A stretch of DNA of 10,845 nt from Saprospiraceae bacterium (GTDB lineage Bacteria > Bacteroidota > Bacteroidia > Chitinophagales > Saprospiraceae): assembly GCA_020630355.1 (NCBI GenBank), contig JAHDBO010000049.1, positions 1 to 10,845 on the forward strand, given 5' to 3'. Made by a program: the position numbers and the translations under genes. The notes under the pieces are model-generated. The model saw only the letters and a list, made by a program, of their open reading frames with translations. It had not been told where the DNA came from and did no database searches. Shown here piece by piece: positions 1 to 7,600 of this stretch. Each line of letters begins with the position of its first letter. Position 1 is the stretch's first letter.

Positions 1-30
1 ATTATCGACAGAGGTTATCCCGAATTTTAG
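1..30 (+). CDS. Possible C-terminal end of a gene cut by the window edge
   Basis: Frame 1 reads ten codons, ending IIDRGYPEF and a TAG stop at 28-30. The composition is plausible for a protein C-terminus, and the terminator-like hairpins that follow fit a gene ending here and converging on ndk. Nine residues cannot identify a family, and an open stretch this short is expected by chance, so this is only a suggestion. Confidence 0.22.
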   Translation: MIDRGYPEF

Positions 31-36
31 GGGGCT

Positions 37-99
37 AAAAAAAGGGTCTTTTGTGTGATTTGGAAGAAATACAATACGCTTCTACAACCACAAAAGACC
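37..99 (-). terminator. Inverted repeat followed by a U-tract, probable distal terminator of ndk
   Basis: Bases 45-55 (GGTCTTTTGTG) and 89-99 form a perfect 11-bp inverted repeat around a 33-base loop. Read on the minus strand, the second arm is followed by C and then seven T residues (positions 43-37), the arrangement of a factor-independent terminator. The loop is long, with only a weak inner GAAG/CTTC pairing (63-66 with 79-82). It lies about 140 bases beyond the ndk stop, behind a second hairpin. Confidence 0.5.
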
Positions 100-106
100 T
101 GATATA

Positions 107-153
107 AAACAGGAAAGCGGTATCTTGATGCCAAGATACCGCTTCTTCTGTTT
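107..153. terminator. Strong hairpin between ndk and the left-hand gene, probable terminator
   Basis: Bases 115-127 and 132-144 are a perfect 13-bp inverted repeat closed by a 4-base loop (ATGC). An outer AAACAG/CTGTTT pairing (107-112 with 148-153) extends it after a short internal bulge. On the minus strand it is followed by the U-rich GTTTTATATC. It starts about 84 bases past the ndk stop. As it stands between possibly convergent genes it could act in both directions. Confidence 0.55.
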
Positions 154-236
154 CCAGATGTCCATCTCTATTTGCCACACTATTTGGTGGCGCAAAATGT
201 AAGATGGCTCACGTTTGTTTCCTATATAAATGTATT

Positions 237-656
237 CTAAAACATTTCTACACCGCCAAAGTGAAAGTTGCCTTCAATAGCAGCATTCTCGTCAGAGTCC
301 GCACCATGAACGGCATTTTCACCGATTGAAGTAGCATAAAGCGCACGGATAGTGCCTGGAGCTGCTTCAGCAGGATTGGTCGCCCCAATCAGTTTTCTGA
401 AGTCTTCCACTGCATTGTCCTTTTCTAAAATTGCCGCTACAATAGGACCTGAAGACATAAATTCTACCAACTCCCCATAGAATGGACGCTCTTTGTGCAC
501 CGCATAAAACTCACCCGCTTTTTCAGTACTTAGTTTCGTCAACTTCATCGCAACAATGCGGAAGCCGCCTTCATTGATTTTTTGAAGGATATTTCCAATA
601 TTACCAGCTTTCACAGCATCTGGCTTAATCATGGTAAAGGTTCTGTTTCCAGCCAT
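237..656 (-). CDS. ndk: Nucleoside diphosphate kinase
   Basis: This enzyme moves the terminal phosphate of a nucleoside triphosphate, usually ATP, to other (d)NDPs through a phosphohistidine. It acts in the cytosol and keeps NTP and dNTP pools balanced. The 139-residue protein is full length for the family and is one ferredoxin-like NDK domain. Visible residues are Lys11 in the TMIKPDAV start, Tyr51, Arg87, Thr93, Arg104, Asn114 and the catalytic His117 in the NAVHGADS signature, each one position below the human numbering. The ATG at 654-656 begins directly before the conserved FTMIKPDA strand, so the start is secure. There is no Shine-Dalgarno sequence. The gene is monocistronic: nrnA diverges on its upstream side and two hairpins lie downstream. 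Confidence 0.97.
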   Translation of the reverse strand: MAGNRTFTMIKPDAVKAGNIGNILQKINEGGFRIVAMKLTKLSTEKAGEFYAVHKERPFYGELVEFMSSGPIVAAILEKDNAVEDFRKLIGATNPAEAAPGTIRALYATSIGENAVHGADSDENAAIEGNFHFGGVEMF

Positions 657-701
657 GAGTATGATTTTTGTGATTTAAAAAAGATTTTCCAAAATTGGCT
701 G

Positions 702-709
702 CAAAGGTA
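702..709 (-). promoter_or_regulatory. Probable -7 box of the ndk promoter (TACCTTTG)
   Basis: On the minus strand this reads TACCTTTG, a full match to the Bacteroidota -7 consensus TAnnTTTG. It predicts a transcript start near 695 and a leader of about 40 bases to the ndk ATG. No TTG or TTTG element lies at the usual 17-23 base distance upstream, so the -33 half is missing or weak. Confidence 0.5.
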
Positions 710-801
710 AATATTCCTATCTTATTTAGTAGCCACATCTAATTTATTTTCGTAGACTACACTCGAAAGAGTCTCTAAGTGTTAAAAAAATCTAAGCTGG
801 A

Positions 802-834
802 TTTGTTAAAAACGCTAAATGGGGTTTATATTTG
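802..834 (+). promoter_or_regulatory. Probable nrnA promoter (TTTG, 21 bases, TATATTTG)
   Basis: TTTG at 802-805 and TATATTTG at 827-834 are separated by 21 bases, matching the Bacteroidota -33/-7 pattern. The predicted start is near 840, giving a leader of about 70 bases. A second, weaker candidate, TATCTTTA at 861-868 with TTTG at 841-844 (16-base spacer), would give a shorter leader. A small tandem repeat of GCAAAAT sits between it and the gene (about 870-889). Confidence 0.55.
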
Positions 835-910
835 GCATCTTTTGATTACAACTGTTTGCTTATCTTTAGCAAAATGCAAAATGCAAAACCAAACACCTTA
901 ACCATTATTT

Positions 911-1921
911 ATGGATCAAATAGAAGAACTTAAACAAATCTTGGATAAACCCAGAAGTATTGTAATTACTTCTCATAGAAATCCAGATGGTGATGCATTG
1001 GGTTCTTCACTAGGTTTGTTCCATTTTCTTCAGAAAATGCAACACAATGTGAGCATTATACTCCCTTCAGAATATCCCGAGTTTTTGGATTGGTTACCCA
1101 ATGCAAAAGCGGTGATCATCTACGACGCCTATCCAGATACAGCTAAAAAGAAATTGAAAGAAGCCGATGTGTTCTTTAGTTTAGACTACAATGGCCTGGA
1201 TAGGATTGACCCAATGGGGCCCATTGTAGAGGAGTTGGATTGCAAGAAGGTCATGATAGACCACCATCTCTATCCAGAAGATTATTGTGATTATGTGCTT
1301 TCAGATACAAATGCTAGTTCTACTTGTGAGCTGGTGTTTGATTTTGTAGAACTCTTGGGAAAGGAGGGTTTATTGGATAAAACGATTGCGAATTGTTTGT
1401 ACACAGGTATATTGACGGATACAGGCTCTTTCAAATATGCCACTTCTCCAAAGCTATTTCGAATTGTTTCTAAATTGATGCAGTATGGGGTTGATAATAC
1501 TGCCATTCAAAATCGAATTTACAATAGTTTAGATAAGAAAAAGTTGGAACTGCTAGGGTATTGCCTTTCCGAGCGAATGGAGATTCTAGAGGAATTTAAT
1601 ACAGGCATTATAACTTTAAGTAAGGAAGATTACGATCATTTTGATATACAGCGAGGAGATACAGAAGGTATCGTAAATTACATCTTGATGTTGAAAAACG
1701 TGAAATTTGCCGCTTTCATAACAGAACAGCCCAAAATCATCAAATTGTCTTTGCGTTCTAAAGGAGATTTCTCTGTACAAGCAATTGCAAAAAAATATTT
1801 TAATGGAGGCGGGCATAGAAATGCTTCGGGAGGTGCTGTGTACGGAACACTTTCTAGTACAATTGCTAAACTGAAGAAAATACTCCCCGAATATACCGAT
1901 GAATTATTGAAGCCTTGGTAG
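911..1921 (+). CDS. nrnA: DHH/DHHA1 phosphoesterase, NrnA type (oligoribonuclease / pAp phosphatase)
   Basis: NrnA-type enzymes degrade 2-5 nucleotide RNAs (nanoRNAs) and often dephosphorylate pAp, the by-product of sulfate assimilation and acyl-carrier-protein turnover. The 336-residue protein has the N-terminal DHH catalytic domain: SHRNPDGDALGS at 21-32, with His22, Asp26 and Asp28 as metal ligands, Asp92 in SLDYN, and the name-giving Asp117-His118-His119. Then comes YTGILTDTGSFKYATS at 164-179. The C-terminal DHHA1 substrate domain shows the glycine-rich FNGGGHRNASGG at 297-308. Length fits the family (about 310-340). No membrane segment or signal is seen. The exact substrate preference within the NrnA/NrnB group cannot be read from sequence. 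It is first in a plus-strand run with the FKBP and kinase genes, but a promoter-like site precedes the FKBP gene, so it may be transcribed alone. Confidence 0.9.
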   Translation: MDQIEELKQILDKPRSIVITSHRNPDGDALGSSLGLFHFLQKMQHNVSIILPSEYPEFLDWLPNAKAVIIYDAYPDTAKKKLKEADVFFSLDYNGLDRIDPMGPIVEELDCKKVMIDHHLYPEDYCDYVLSDTNASSTCELVFDFVELLGKEGLLDKTIANCLYTGILTDTGSFKYATSPKLFRIVSKLMQYGVDNTAIQNRIYNSLDKKKLELLGYCLSERMEILEEFNTGIITLSKEDYDHFDIQRGDTEGIVNYILMLKNVKFAAFITEQPKIIKLSLRSKGDFSVQAIAKKYFNGGGHRNASGGAVYGTLSSTIAKLKKILPEYTDELLKPW

Positions 1922-1942
1922 AGGCGGTCAGTTTTATTTTTG
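1915..1942 (+). promoter_or_regulatory. Candidate promoter for the FKBP-kinase pair (TTG, 17 bases, TATTTTTG)
   Basis: TTG at 1915-1917, inside the last nrnA codons, and TATTTTTG at 1935-1942 are 17 bases apart. This is within the 17-23 base range of Bacteroidota promoters. The predicted start near 1949 lies downstream of the TTG codon at 1940 and upstream of the ATG at 1994, so it supports the ATG as translation start. Confidence 0.4.
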
Positions 1943-1993
1943 TTATTTTTACGGTTCACAGAGTACTCTATCATCTCCAAGTGCTTCATTCAA

Positions 1994-2935
1994 ATGAATC
2001 GTACCACATCAGTCCTATTGATTATCGCTCTTTTTTATTTGTCTTGCAAGCAGGATAAAACAATACTTGATGCCAGAATAGCCAAGGAGGTACTAAGAAT
2101 AAACGATACGCTCCCTACACCAAAACCTTCTTCCAAAGGAATGGAGACATCCAGTCATTCTTTTCTTTGGAGAGCGAAAAAGGGCTATGATTTTAATCGT
2201 TTTTCTGAACACAATAAGGAGTCTGACAACACTGGAAAGGTAGCTACCTACCACATCAAGCAACTCAAAAACGGTCAGGTCTTTTTTAGTACTTTTGAAA
2301 AGAACAGTCCTCTCGAAATGCTGATCAATGCAGCATCTAATAGCAATCCTATTCAAGATGCGCTTAAAATAATGCACCCCAATGATTCAATCTATATGAG
2401 TTTGGATGCCGCTTTTTGGGAGAAAAAACCTAAACAATTTCAAGCGTCCGACAGGATGGAGATTTGCCTTAAACTACTTCATGTAGAAGACGAATCTCTA
2501 CGCATTGCCATTCGAGCATCGAATGATAAAAAGGCACAACTTTTACCTAATCGGATGAGGCAGCTTTTGCCCTTGGATAGAATGGGGGTGTCAGATTTAG
2601 GGAATGATCTGAAACGATTGACAATTGTAGAAGGTCAGGGCAATCAAATTTTGCCTCAAAGTAAGGTCAGGATGAATTATATAGGTATGCTGGAGGATGG
2701 TTTTGTTTTTAGAAATACGTTCAAAGAAAAGATTCCAAGAGAATTCAAACAAGGTAGCTCCAATTTAATCGAAGGTTGGAATGAGATTTGCCTTGGAATG
2801 AGGGAAGGGGGGAAATACTTGTTTTTTGTGCCGGCGTCATTGGCGTATGGCGCCACTGGGAACGAAGCAAAGCAAATTCCAGGAGATAGTGATTTAGTGT
2901 TTTATGCGGAAGTTTTAAAAGTAAACAATGATTAA
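1994..2935 (+). CDS. FKBP-type peptidyl-prolyl cis-trans isomerase, lipoprotein with a degenerate extra domain
   Basis: FKBP proteins speed cis-trans isomerisation at proline bonds; exported ones help envelope proteins fold. From the ATG at 1994 the product is 313 residues and begins with a lipoprotein signal (hydrophobic residues 6-16, then YLSC with Cys18 as the lipidated residue). An in-frame TTG at 1940 would bury this signal and is rejected. A canonical FKBP domain fills 207-311 and aligns closely with FKBP12: Tyr229, Phe239, Trp262, the AYGATG loop with Tyr285, and Phe303. The position of FKBP12 Asp37 is Arg240, so activity may be reduced. Residues about 84-165 look like a second, degenerate FKBP unit (YHIKQLKNGQVFFST, then MEICLKLLHVE). 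The stop overlaps the start of the kinase gene by 8 bases, which suggests translational coupling. The residues after Cys18 are KQDK, so surface export is possible but unproven. Confidence 0.85.
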   Translation: MNRTTSVLLIIALFYLSCKQDKTILDARIAKEVLRINDTLPTPKPSSKGMETSSHSFLWRAKKGYDFNRFSEHNKESDNTGKVATYHIKQLKNGQVFFSTFEKNSPLEMLINAASNSNPIQDALKIMHPNDSIYMSLDAAFWEKKPKQFQASDRMEICLKLLHVEDESLRIAIRASNDKKAQLLPNRMRQLLPLDRMGVSDLGNDLKRLTIVEGQGNQILPQSKVRMNYIGMLEDGFVFRNTFKEKIPREFKQGSSNLIEGWNEICLGMREGGKYLFFVPASLAYGATGNEAKQIPGDSDLVFYAEVLKVNND

Positions 2936-5261
2936 AATATTACTGATAGAAGACGACCAAATCGACCAGATGGCCTTCGAGCGTATGGTCAAAAAACAAC
3001 AGTTGAATTACGACTACACCATTTCTGGTTCCATACAGAAAGCCAAAGACATCCTTATAGAACATACTTTTGACATTGTCATTACTGATTATAACCTCGG
3101 TGATGGGACAGCTTTTGAAATATTTGATTTATTAGAAGACACTCTTTTTATTCTGGCAACTGGGGCAGGGGATGAAGAGATAGCCGTAAAAGCATTGCGG
3201 GCCGGTGCTTACGATTATCTGGTTAAAGATAAGGACAGAAATTATTTAAAAGTACTTCCATTAACGATTGAGCAAGCGTACAAAAGAAAACAGAAAGATG
3301 AACGCCTGCGATTGCTGGAGGCAGTTGTCGTCAATGCGAATGATGCGGTATTGATCACAACGGCACATGATATAAATGACTTGAAGGTTGTGTATGCCAA
3401 TGCCGCTTTCAGCGCCATTTCTGGATATGATATAAATGAAATGGACGGGCATTCTCCCAAACAGATGCAAGGCGAACACACAGATAGGGAGACTTTGGAT
3501 AAAATACGGAAGGCCCTTGAACATTCGCAACCCGTCCATGTAGAATTGATTAATTATACTAAAACAGGCATCCCTTACTGGGTCGATTTGAATATTGTCC
3601 CTCTATTCAACGAGAAGGGGAAAGTGACGCATTTTGTCTCTATACAAAGAGATATAACAGAGCGTAAAAAGGCAGAAAAAGAACTCATTCAGGCGAAACA
3701 GACCGCCGAACATGCACAAGCGGCAGAAAAACAATTCTTGGCAAACATGAGCCATGAGATTCGTACGCCTATGAATGCTGTCATTGGGATGACCCATTTG
3801 TTGTTGGATTCTAACCCTTCAGAAAAGCAACTAGATTATCTACATTCTCTAAAGTTCTCCGCTGATAGTTTATTGGGGATAATTAATGATATTTTGGATG
3901 TCTCCAAAATCGAGTCTGGTAAAATGCAATTTGAAGAAATCGAGTTCGATTTAATCGACCTATTACATTCTGTACAAAAAGCGTTCAGGTTTAAAATCCG
4001 AGAAAAGAAAACGGTTTTAGTTACTTCTTTTTTTGATTTGCATTTTGAGCATTACTTACTAGGTGATTCAACACGCCTGACCCAGATTTTGATCAACCTA
4101 CTTGGAAACGCAGGTAAGTTTACGGAAAAAGGGGAAATAAATTTGTCCGCAAAATTATTGAGAAAAGAACAAAATGTCCAATGGGTTGAATTTAAAGTAA
4201 GTGATACAGGAATAGGGATTGCACCTGAAAAAATGAAATGGGTTTTTGATAAGTTTAAACAGGCAGATTCGAGTATTAACCGACAGTTTGGTGGCACTGG
4301 CCTAGGCTTGGCGATCGTTAAGCAACTGGTCGAGCTGCAAGGAGGAACGATTCACGTTGAAAGTGAAGTGAATCTAGGTACGACCTTTACTTTGCATCTG
4401 CCTTTCAAAAATTCTGGCAAAAAGATTGTCCACGATTTGGATACAATCCAACCCGAAGACTATTCAAACGAAGATAAGATTCCTGAATCATTAAGACTGC
4501 TAGTCGTAGAAGACAACCTCATGAATCAAAAATTGATAAAGATTATCCTAGATCAATGGGGGGTGGATTATACGATGGCAAACAATGGCAAAATAGCGGT
4601 AGAAAAAACACTCGAAAATCAATTCGACCTTATATTGATGGACATTCAAATGCCCGTCATGGATGGTTATGAAGCGACAGTATCTATAAAAGGCAATCTT
4701 TCCAATCCTAATCACACAACTCCAATAGTCGCACTGTCGGCAGCAGCATTAGTCGAAGAGAAGAAAAAAGCGCTTCATGTCGGAATGCTTGATTTTTTGA
4801 CAAAACCCTACACGCCCATAAAGTTGAAAAATATGATTCTTAAAACAATCCGTAATACAACGGCTCATCCTGAAATGAAGGAAGTGAAAACGATAGAAGA
4901 AAAGAGAAAGGCAGTAGATATTGATTTTACTTACTTACAAGAAACCTTTGGGGGGGATAATAGTTTCGTTAGGGAGATGGTCGATTTATATTTAGAACAA
5001 AATCCGATAGATTTAGAGAAATTGGCAAAACATATACAAGAAGAAGACTGGGAAAAGACCTATAAAATAGCTCATAAAATCAAATCTGGCTATCTGATGA
5101 TGGGTATGCGCCCTCAAGAATTGATGGCAGCAGAAATAGAAAAGTTAGCCTATGAAAACCCCAACACAGGTGCAACCATCCTGCCAATTTTCCAACAATT
5201 AAAATCTAACTCCGAAGCTTCTTATCCTTTATTGAACGAGGCTTTGGAAGAATTGAATTAA
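2928..5261 (+). CDS. Soluble hybrid sensor histidine kinase: REC-PAS-HisKA-HATPase-REC-HPt
   Basis: This 777-residue two-component protein holds a whole phosphorelay in one chain. Domains in order: receiver 1 (1-120; acidic Glu8-Asp9-Asp10, phosphoacceptor Asp54, Thr78, Lys100); PAS (about 131-248) with a LOV-like pattern ending IQRDITERK; a short coiled coil (245-270); HisKA with phosphorylated His276 in MSHEIRTPMN; HATPase_c (about 380-493) with Asn390/Asn394, DTGIG at 427-431 and GGTGLGL at 455-461; receiver 2 (521-640; Asp529, phosphoacceptor Asp572 in MDIQMPVMDG, Lys626); and a C-terminal HPt (about 664-777; His716 in AHKIKS). No transmembrane segment or signal peptide is present, so it acts in the cytosol. 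The N-terminal receiver suggests it is itself the target of another kinase. No DNA-binding output is present, so the HPt probably passes phosphate to an unlinked regulator. Its ATG overlaps the FKBP stop. The ligand and the output are unknown. Confidence 0.95.
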   Translation: MIKILLIEDDQIDQMAFERMVKKQQLNYDYTISGSIQKAKDILIEHTFDIVITDYNLGDGTAFEIFDLLEDTLFILATGAGDEEIAVKALRAGAYDYLVKDKDRNYLKVLPLTIEQAYKRKQKDERLRLLEAVVVNANDAVLITTAHDINDLKVVYANAAFSAISGYDINEMDGHSPKQMQGEHTDRETLDKIRKALEHSQPVHVELINYTKTGIPYWVDLNIVPLFNEKGKVTHFVSIQRDITERKKAEKELIQAKQTAEHAQAAEKQFLANMSHEIRTPMNAVIGMTHLLLDSNPSEKQLDYLHSLKFSADSLLGIINDILDVSKIESGKMQFEEIEFDLIDLLHSVQKAFRFKIREKKTVLVTSFFDLHFEHYLLGDSTRLTQILINLLGNAGKFTEKGEINLSAKLLRKEQNVQWVEFKVSDTGIGIAPEKMKWVFDKFKQADSSINRQFGGTGLGLAIVKQLVELQGGTIHVESEVNLGTTFTLHLPFKNSGKKIVHDLDTIQPEDYSNEDKIPESLRLLVVEDNLMNQKLIKIILDQWGVDYTMANNGKIAVEKTLENQFDLILMDIQMPVMDGYEATVSIKGNLSNPNHTTPIVALSAAALVEEKKKALHVGMLDFLTKPYTPIKLKNMILKTIRNTTAHPEMKEVKTIEEKRKAVDIDFTYLQETFGGDNSFVREMVDLYLEQNPIDLEKLAKHIQEEDWEKTYKIAHKIKSGYLMMGMRPQELMAAEIEKLAYENPNTGATILPIFQQLKSNSEASYPLLNEALEELN

Positions 5262-5291
5262 GCGCATAGACACGCAAAATGATTGGGCTAA

Positions 5292-6071
5292 CTAAACCGA
5301 AACCTCCGCTTTAATGTGCGGGTGAGGATTGTAGTCCACTAGAGAAAAATCTTCATATTTAAAATCAAAAATTGATTTAACTTCAGGGTTGATAAGCATT
5401 CTTGGAAGCGCTCTAGGCGCTCTTGTGAGTTGTAACTTGGCTTGTTCTATGTGGTTGTTATATAGATGTGTATCTCCAAATGAATGCACAAATTCGCCAG
5501 CTTGCAATCCACAGACTTGTGCAATCATCATCGTTAGCAGTGCATAAGAGGCAATATTGAAAGGAACACCAAGAAATACATCGGCACTGCGCTGATATAG
5601 TTGACAAGATAATTTCCCGTCCGCAACATAAAATTGAAACAGGCAATGACAAGGCGGTAGTGCCATGTCTTGCACTTCTGGAACGTTCCAGGCCGAGACA
5701 ATCATCCGCCTCGAATCTGGGTTTTGTTTAATGGTGTCAATCAGTCGGGTAATTTGATCCACGCCTCCAAAATCTCGCCATTGTTTGCCATAAACAGGAC
5801 CTAAATCCCCGTTTTCATCTGCCCATTCATCCCATATTTTAACCTTGTTGTCTTTTAAATACTGAATATTGGTATCGCCTTTCAGAAACCACAAAAGCTC
5901 GTGAATGATGGACCTTAGATGTAGTTTTTTAGTGGTTAAAAGTGGAAAGCCTTCTGCTAGATCAAACCTCATTTGATAACCAAACACACTGATAGTTCCT
6001 GTTCCAGTACGGTCTTCCTTTTGGTTGCCATTTTCGAGAATGTGCTCTAATAAATTTAGATAGGCTTTCAT
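5292..6071 (-). CDS. thyA: Thymidylate synthase
   Basis: ThyA methylates dUMP to dTMP with 5,10-methylenetetrahydrofolate, the only de novo route to thymidylate in organisms that lack ThyX. The 259-residue product is close in length and sequence to the E. coli enzyme (264 residues), with key residues offset by five after the N-terminus: Arg21 in DRTGTGT, Arg121-Arg122, nucleophile Cys141 in LPPCHC, Arg161-Ser162, Asp164, Asn172 in PFNIASYA, and His202/Tyr204 in DTHLYNNH. The C-terminus HPHIKAEVSV matches the family's closing segment. The ATG at 6069-6071 is the conserved start. Dihydrofolate reductase, a frequent neighbour, is not here: thyA is last in a possible rfaD-peptidase-thyA run, 99 bases after the peptidase, and converges on the kinase gene across 30 bases without an obvious terminator hairpin. 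Confidence 0.98.
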   Translation of the reverse strand: MKAYLNLLEHILENGNQKEDRTGTGTISVFGYQMRFDLAEGFPLLTTKKLHLRSIIHELLWFLKGDTNIQYLKDNKVKIWDEWADENGDLGPVYGKQWRDFGGVDQITRLIDTIKQNPDSRRMIVSAWNVPEVQDMALPPCHCLFQFYVADGKLSCQLYQRSADVFLGVPFNIASYALLTMMIAQVCGLQAGEFVHSFGDTHLYNNHIEQAKLQLTRAPRALPRMLINPEVKSIFDFKYEDFSLVDYNPHPHIKAEVSV

Positions 6072-6088
6072 ATCAATACAGTTTATTG

Positions 6089-6096
6089 CAAATTAA
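6089..6096 (-). promoter_or_regulatory. Weak -7 candidate upstream of thyA (TTAATTTG)
   Basis: On the minus strand this reads TTAATTTG, one mismatch from TAnnTTTG, and would give a leader of only about 12 bases. No good -33 element is seen. If it is not active, thyA depends on read-through from the peptidase gene. Confidence 0.22.
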
Positions 6097-6170
6097 TAAA
6101 ACTAGATTTCATTCTGATAGCTTTTTAAAAGCAGTCAAATAACATCAAGACGATATGCTCGAATAAAACA

Positions 6171-7541
6171 CTACCTTCTTAATGCTTCGATTTCTTGAAC
6201 TGTTTTGGGAATGGGCTGTCCCAGTACTTGGAAACCTGTTTCGGTGACGAGCACATTGTCTTCGATTCGGATACCTCCAAAATCTCTAAAAGCGCCTAGC
6301 GCGCTGTAATTGATAAAGGCATTGTGCTTGTTTTCTGCTTGCCATTTGTCGATGAGCTGAGGGATGAAATAGATGCCTGGTTCCACGGTCAGGACAAAAC
6401 CTGCTTCTAGAGCCTTTCCTAGGCGCAGCGACTTCAGACCAAATTGCGTGCTACGTCTTATTTCTTGGGTATATCCTACATAATCCTCGCCTAGACCTTC
6501 CATATCGTGCACATCCATACCGATCATGTGCCCTAGTCCGTGCGGAAAGAAGAGCGCATGTGCCCCAGCGGCAACGGCTTCTTCTATATCGCCTTTCATA
6601 AGGCCCAGATCTTTTAAACCCTGTGCTATAATGCGGCAGGATTGTAGGTGGACATCCTTGTATAAAACGTTTGGTTTTAAAGCTTCGATACAATCGACTT
6701 CAGCTTTGAGGACGATATTGTAAATATCTTTTTGAATAGAAGAAAAACGCTTTGACACAGGGAAAGTCCTAGTAATATCTCCAGCGTAGCTGCTAGTGGT
6801 TTGCGCACCAAAGTCTCCTAGGACGAGTTGTCCCTCTTGTAGGGTGTTACCATGATAATGGTTGTGCAGGATTTGCCCATTGACGGATAAAATAACGGGA
6901 TAGGCCAAGCCACCACCGCCACTGACTGCCATTCCTTCCACAAGCCCAGCAAGTTCTGCTTCTTTCATGCCAGCCCTAGCAGTTTTCATGGCTGCGACGT
7001 GCATCTGTCCGCTTAAAGTAACGGCTTTATCCATTTCGACAATCTCCTCGGCTGTTTTATAAGAACGCTGGGCAATGACCGCATGAATGAGTGATTCTGA
7101 GCCTTTTTTGTTGATTTTTTCTGGTGGGTTTCCTAAATATTCGCCCAAGCGAAATAAGTGCAATGCTCGATATGGTGGGAGATAGTGAACCTCTTTTCCT
7201 GCTAGAAAACCCGTTAATTTTGCTAGTGGCATGGTTTCCTCTACTCCAATCGAATCAGCGAGTGCGCGCATAGAAGGCTGTTCTCCCATCCAAACGATAT
7301 ATTCGATATTGATGTCATTACCAAAAAGATAATCCTTATCATTATCCACATCAATTAGGCCAACCAATCCTGGTTTATCAATTCCAAAATAATACAAAAA
7401 CGAAGTATCTTGACGAAAATGATACACATTGTCAGTGTAGTTCATTGGGCTATCTTCGTTGCCCAAGAAAAGTAATACTCCGCTGCCCATTTTTGCTTTT
7501 AGGGCTTGTCTTCTGGCTTTGTAAGTTTCGGCTGAGAACAT
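6171..7541 (-). CDS. pepP: Xaa-Pro aminopeptidase (aminopeptidase P), peptidase family M24B
   Basis: Aminopeptidase P removes an N-terminal residue that precedes proline, using two metal ions, usually Mn(II), in a pita-bread fold. The 456-residue protein has an N-terminal AMP_N domain (about 1-140, starting FSAETYKARRQAL) and a C-terminal catalytic domain (about 165-440). All five metal ligands are visible: Asp243 and Asp255 (GDFGAQ, AGDITRTFP), His338 in FFPHGLGHMIG, Glu387 in VEPGIYF and Glu427 in GIRIED. His345 in DVHDMEG is a further conserved active-site histidine. No signal peptide is present, so it is cytosolic. Length is near E. coli PepP (441), and prolidase (Xaa-Pro dipeptidase) is the nearest alternative. 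It starts at the ATG at 7539-7541, 59 bases after rfaD, with no promoter box in the gap, so co-transcription with rfaD is likely. Confidence 0.93.
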   Translation of the reverse strand: MFSAETYKARRQALKAKMGSGVLLFLGNEDSPMNYTDNVYHFRQDTSFLYYFGIDKPGLVGLIDVDNDKDYLFGNDINIEYIVWMGEQPSMRALADSIGVEETMPLAKLTGFLAGKEVHYLPPYRALHLFRLGEYLGNPPEKINKKGSESLIHAVIAQRSYKTAEEIVEMDKAVTLSGQMHVAAMKTARAGMKEAELAGLVEGMAVSGGGGLAYPVILSVNGQILHNHYHGNTLQEGQLVLGDFGAQTTSSYAGDITRTFPVSKRFSSIQKDIYNIVLKAEVDCIEALKPNVLYKDVHLQSCRIIAQGLKDLGLMKGDIEEAVAAGAHALFFPHGLGHMIGMDVHDMEGLGEDYVGYTQEIRRSTQFGLKSLRLGKALEAGFVLTVEPGIYFIPQLIDKWQAENKHNAFINYSALGAFRDFGGIRIEDNVLVTETGFQVLGQPIPKTVQEIEALRR

Positions 7542-7600
7542 ATTGGATTGATTTTGATGGCTTAAAATTATTGGATTTTTCTATAAAAGAATCATCTCGA

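Noticed and set aside
171..196. Small hairpin GCCAC/GTGGC just beyond the ndk stop
   Set aside because: It has a five-base stem with no U-tract after it on either strand; the larger hairpins at 37-153 are far better terminator candidates.
1940..1993. TTG start that extends the FKBP protein by 18 residues
   Set aside because: It would place non-signal residues before a good lipoprotein signal peptide (Cys18 from the ATG at 1994), and it overlaps the probable -7 box at 1935-1942.
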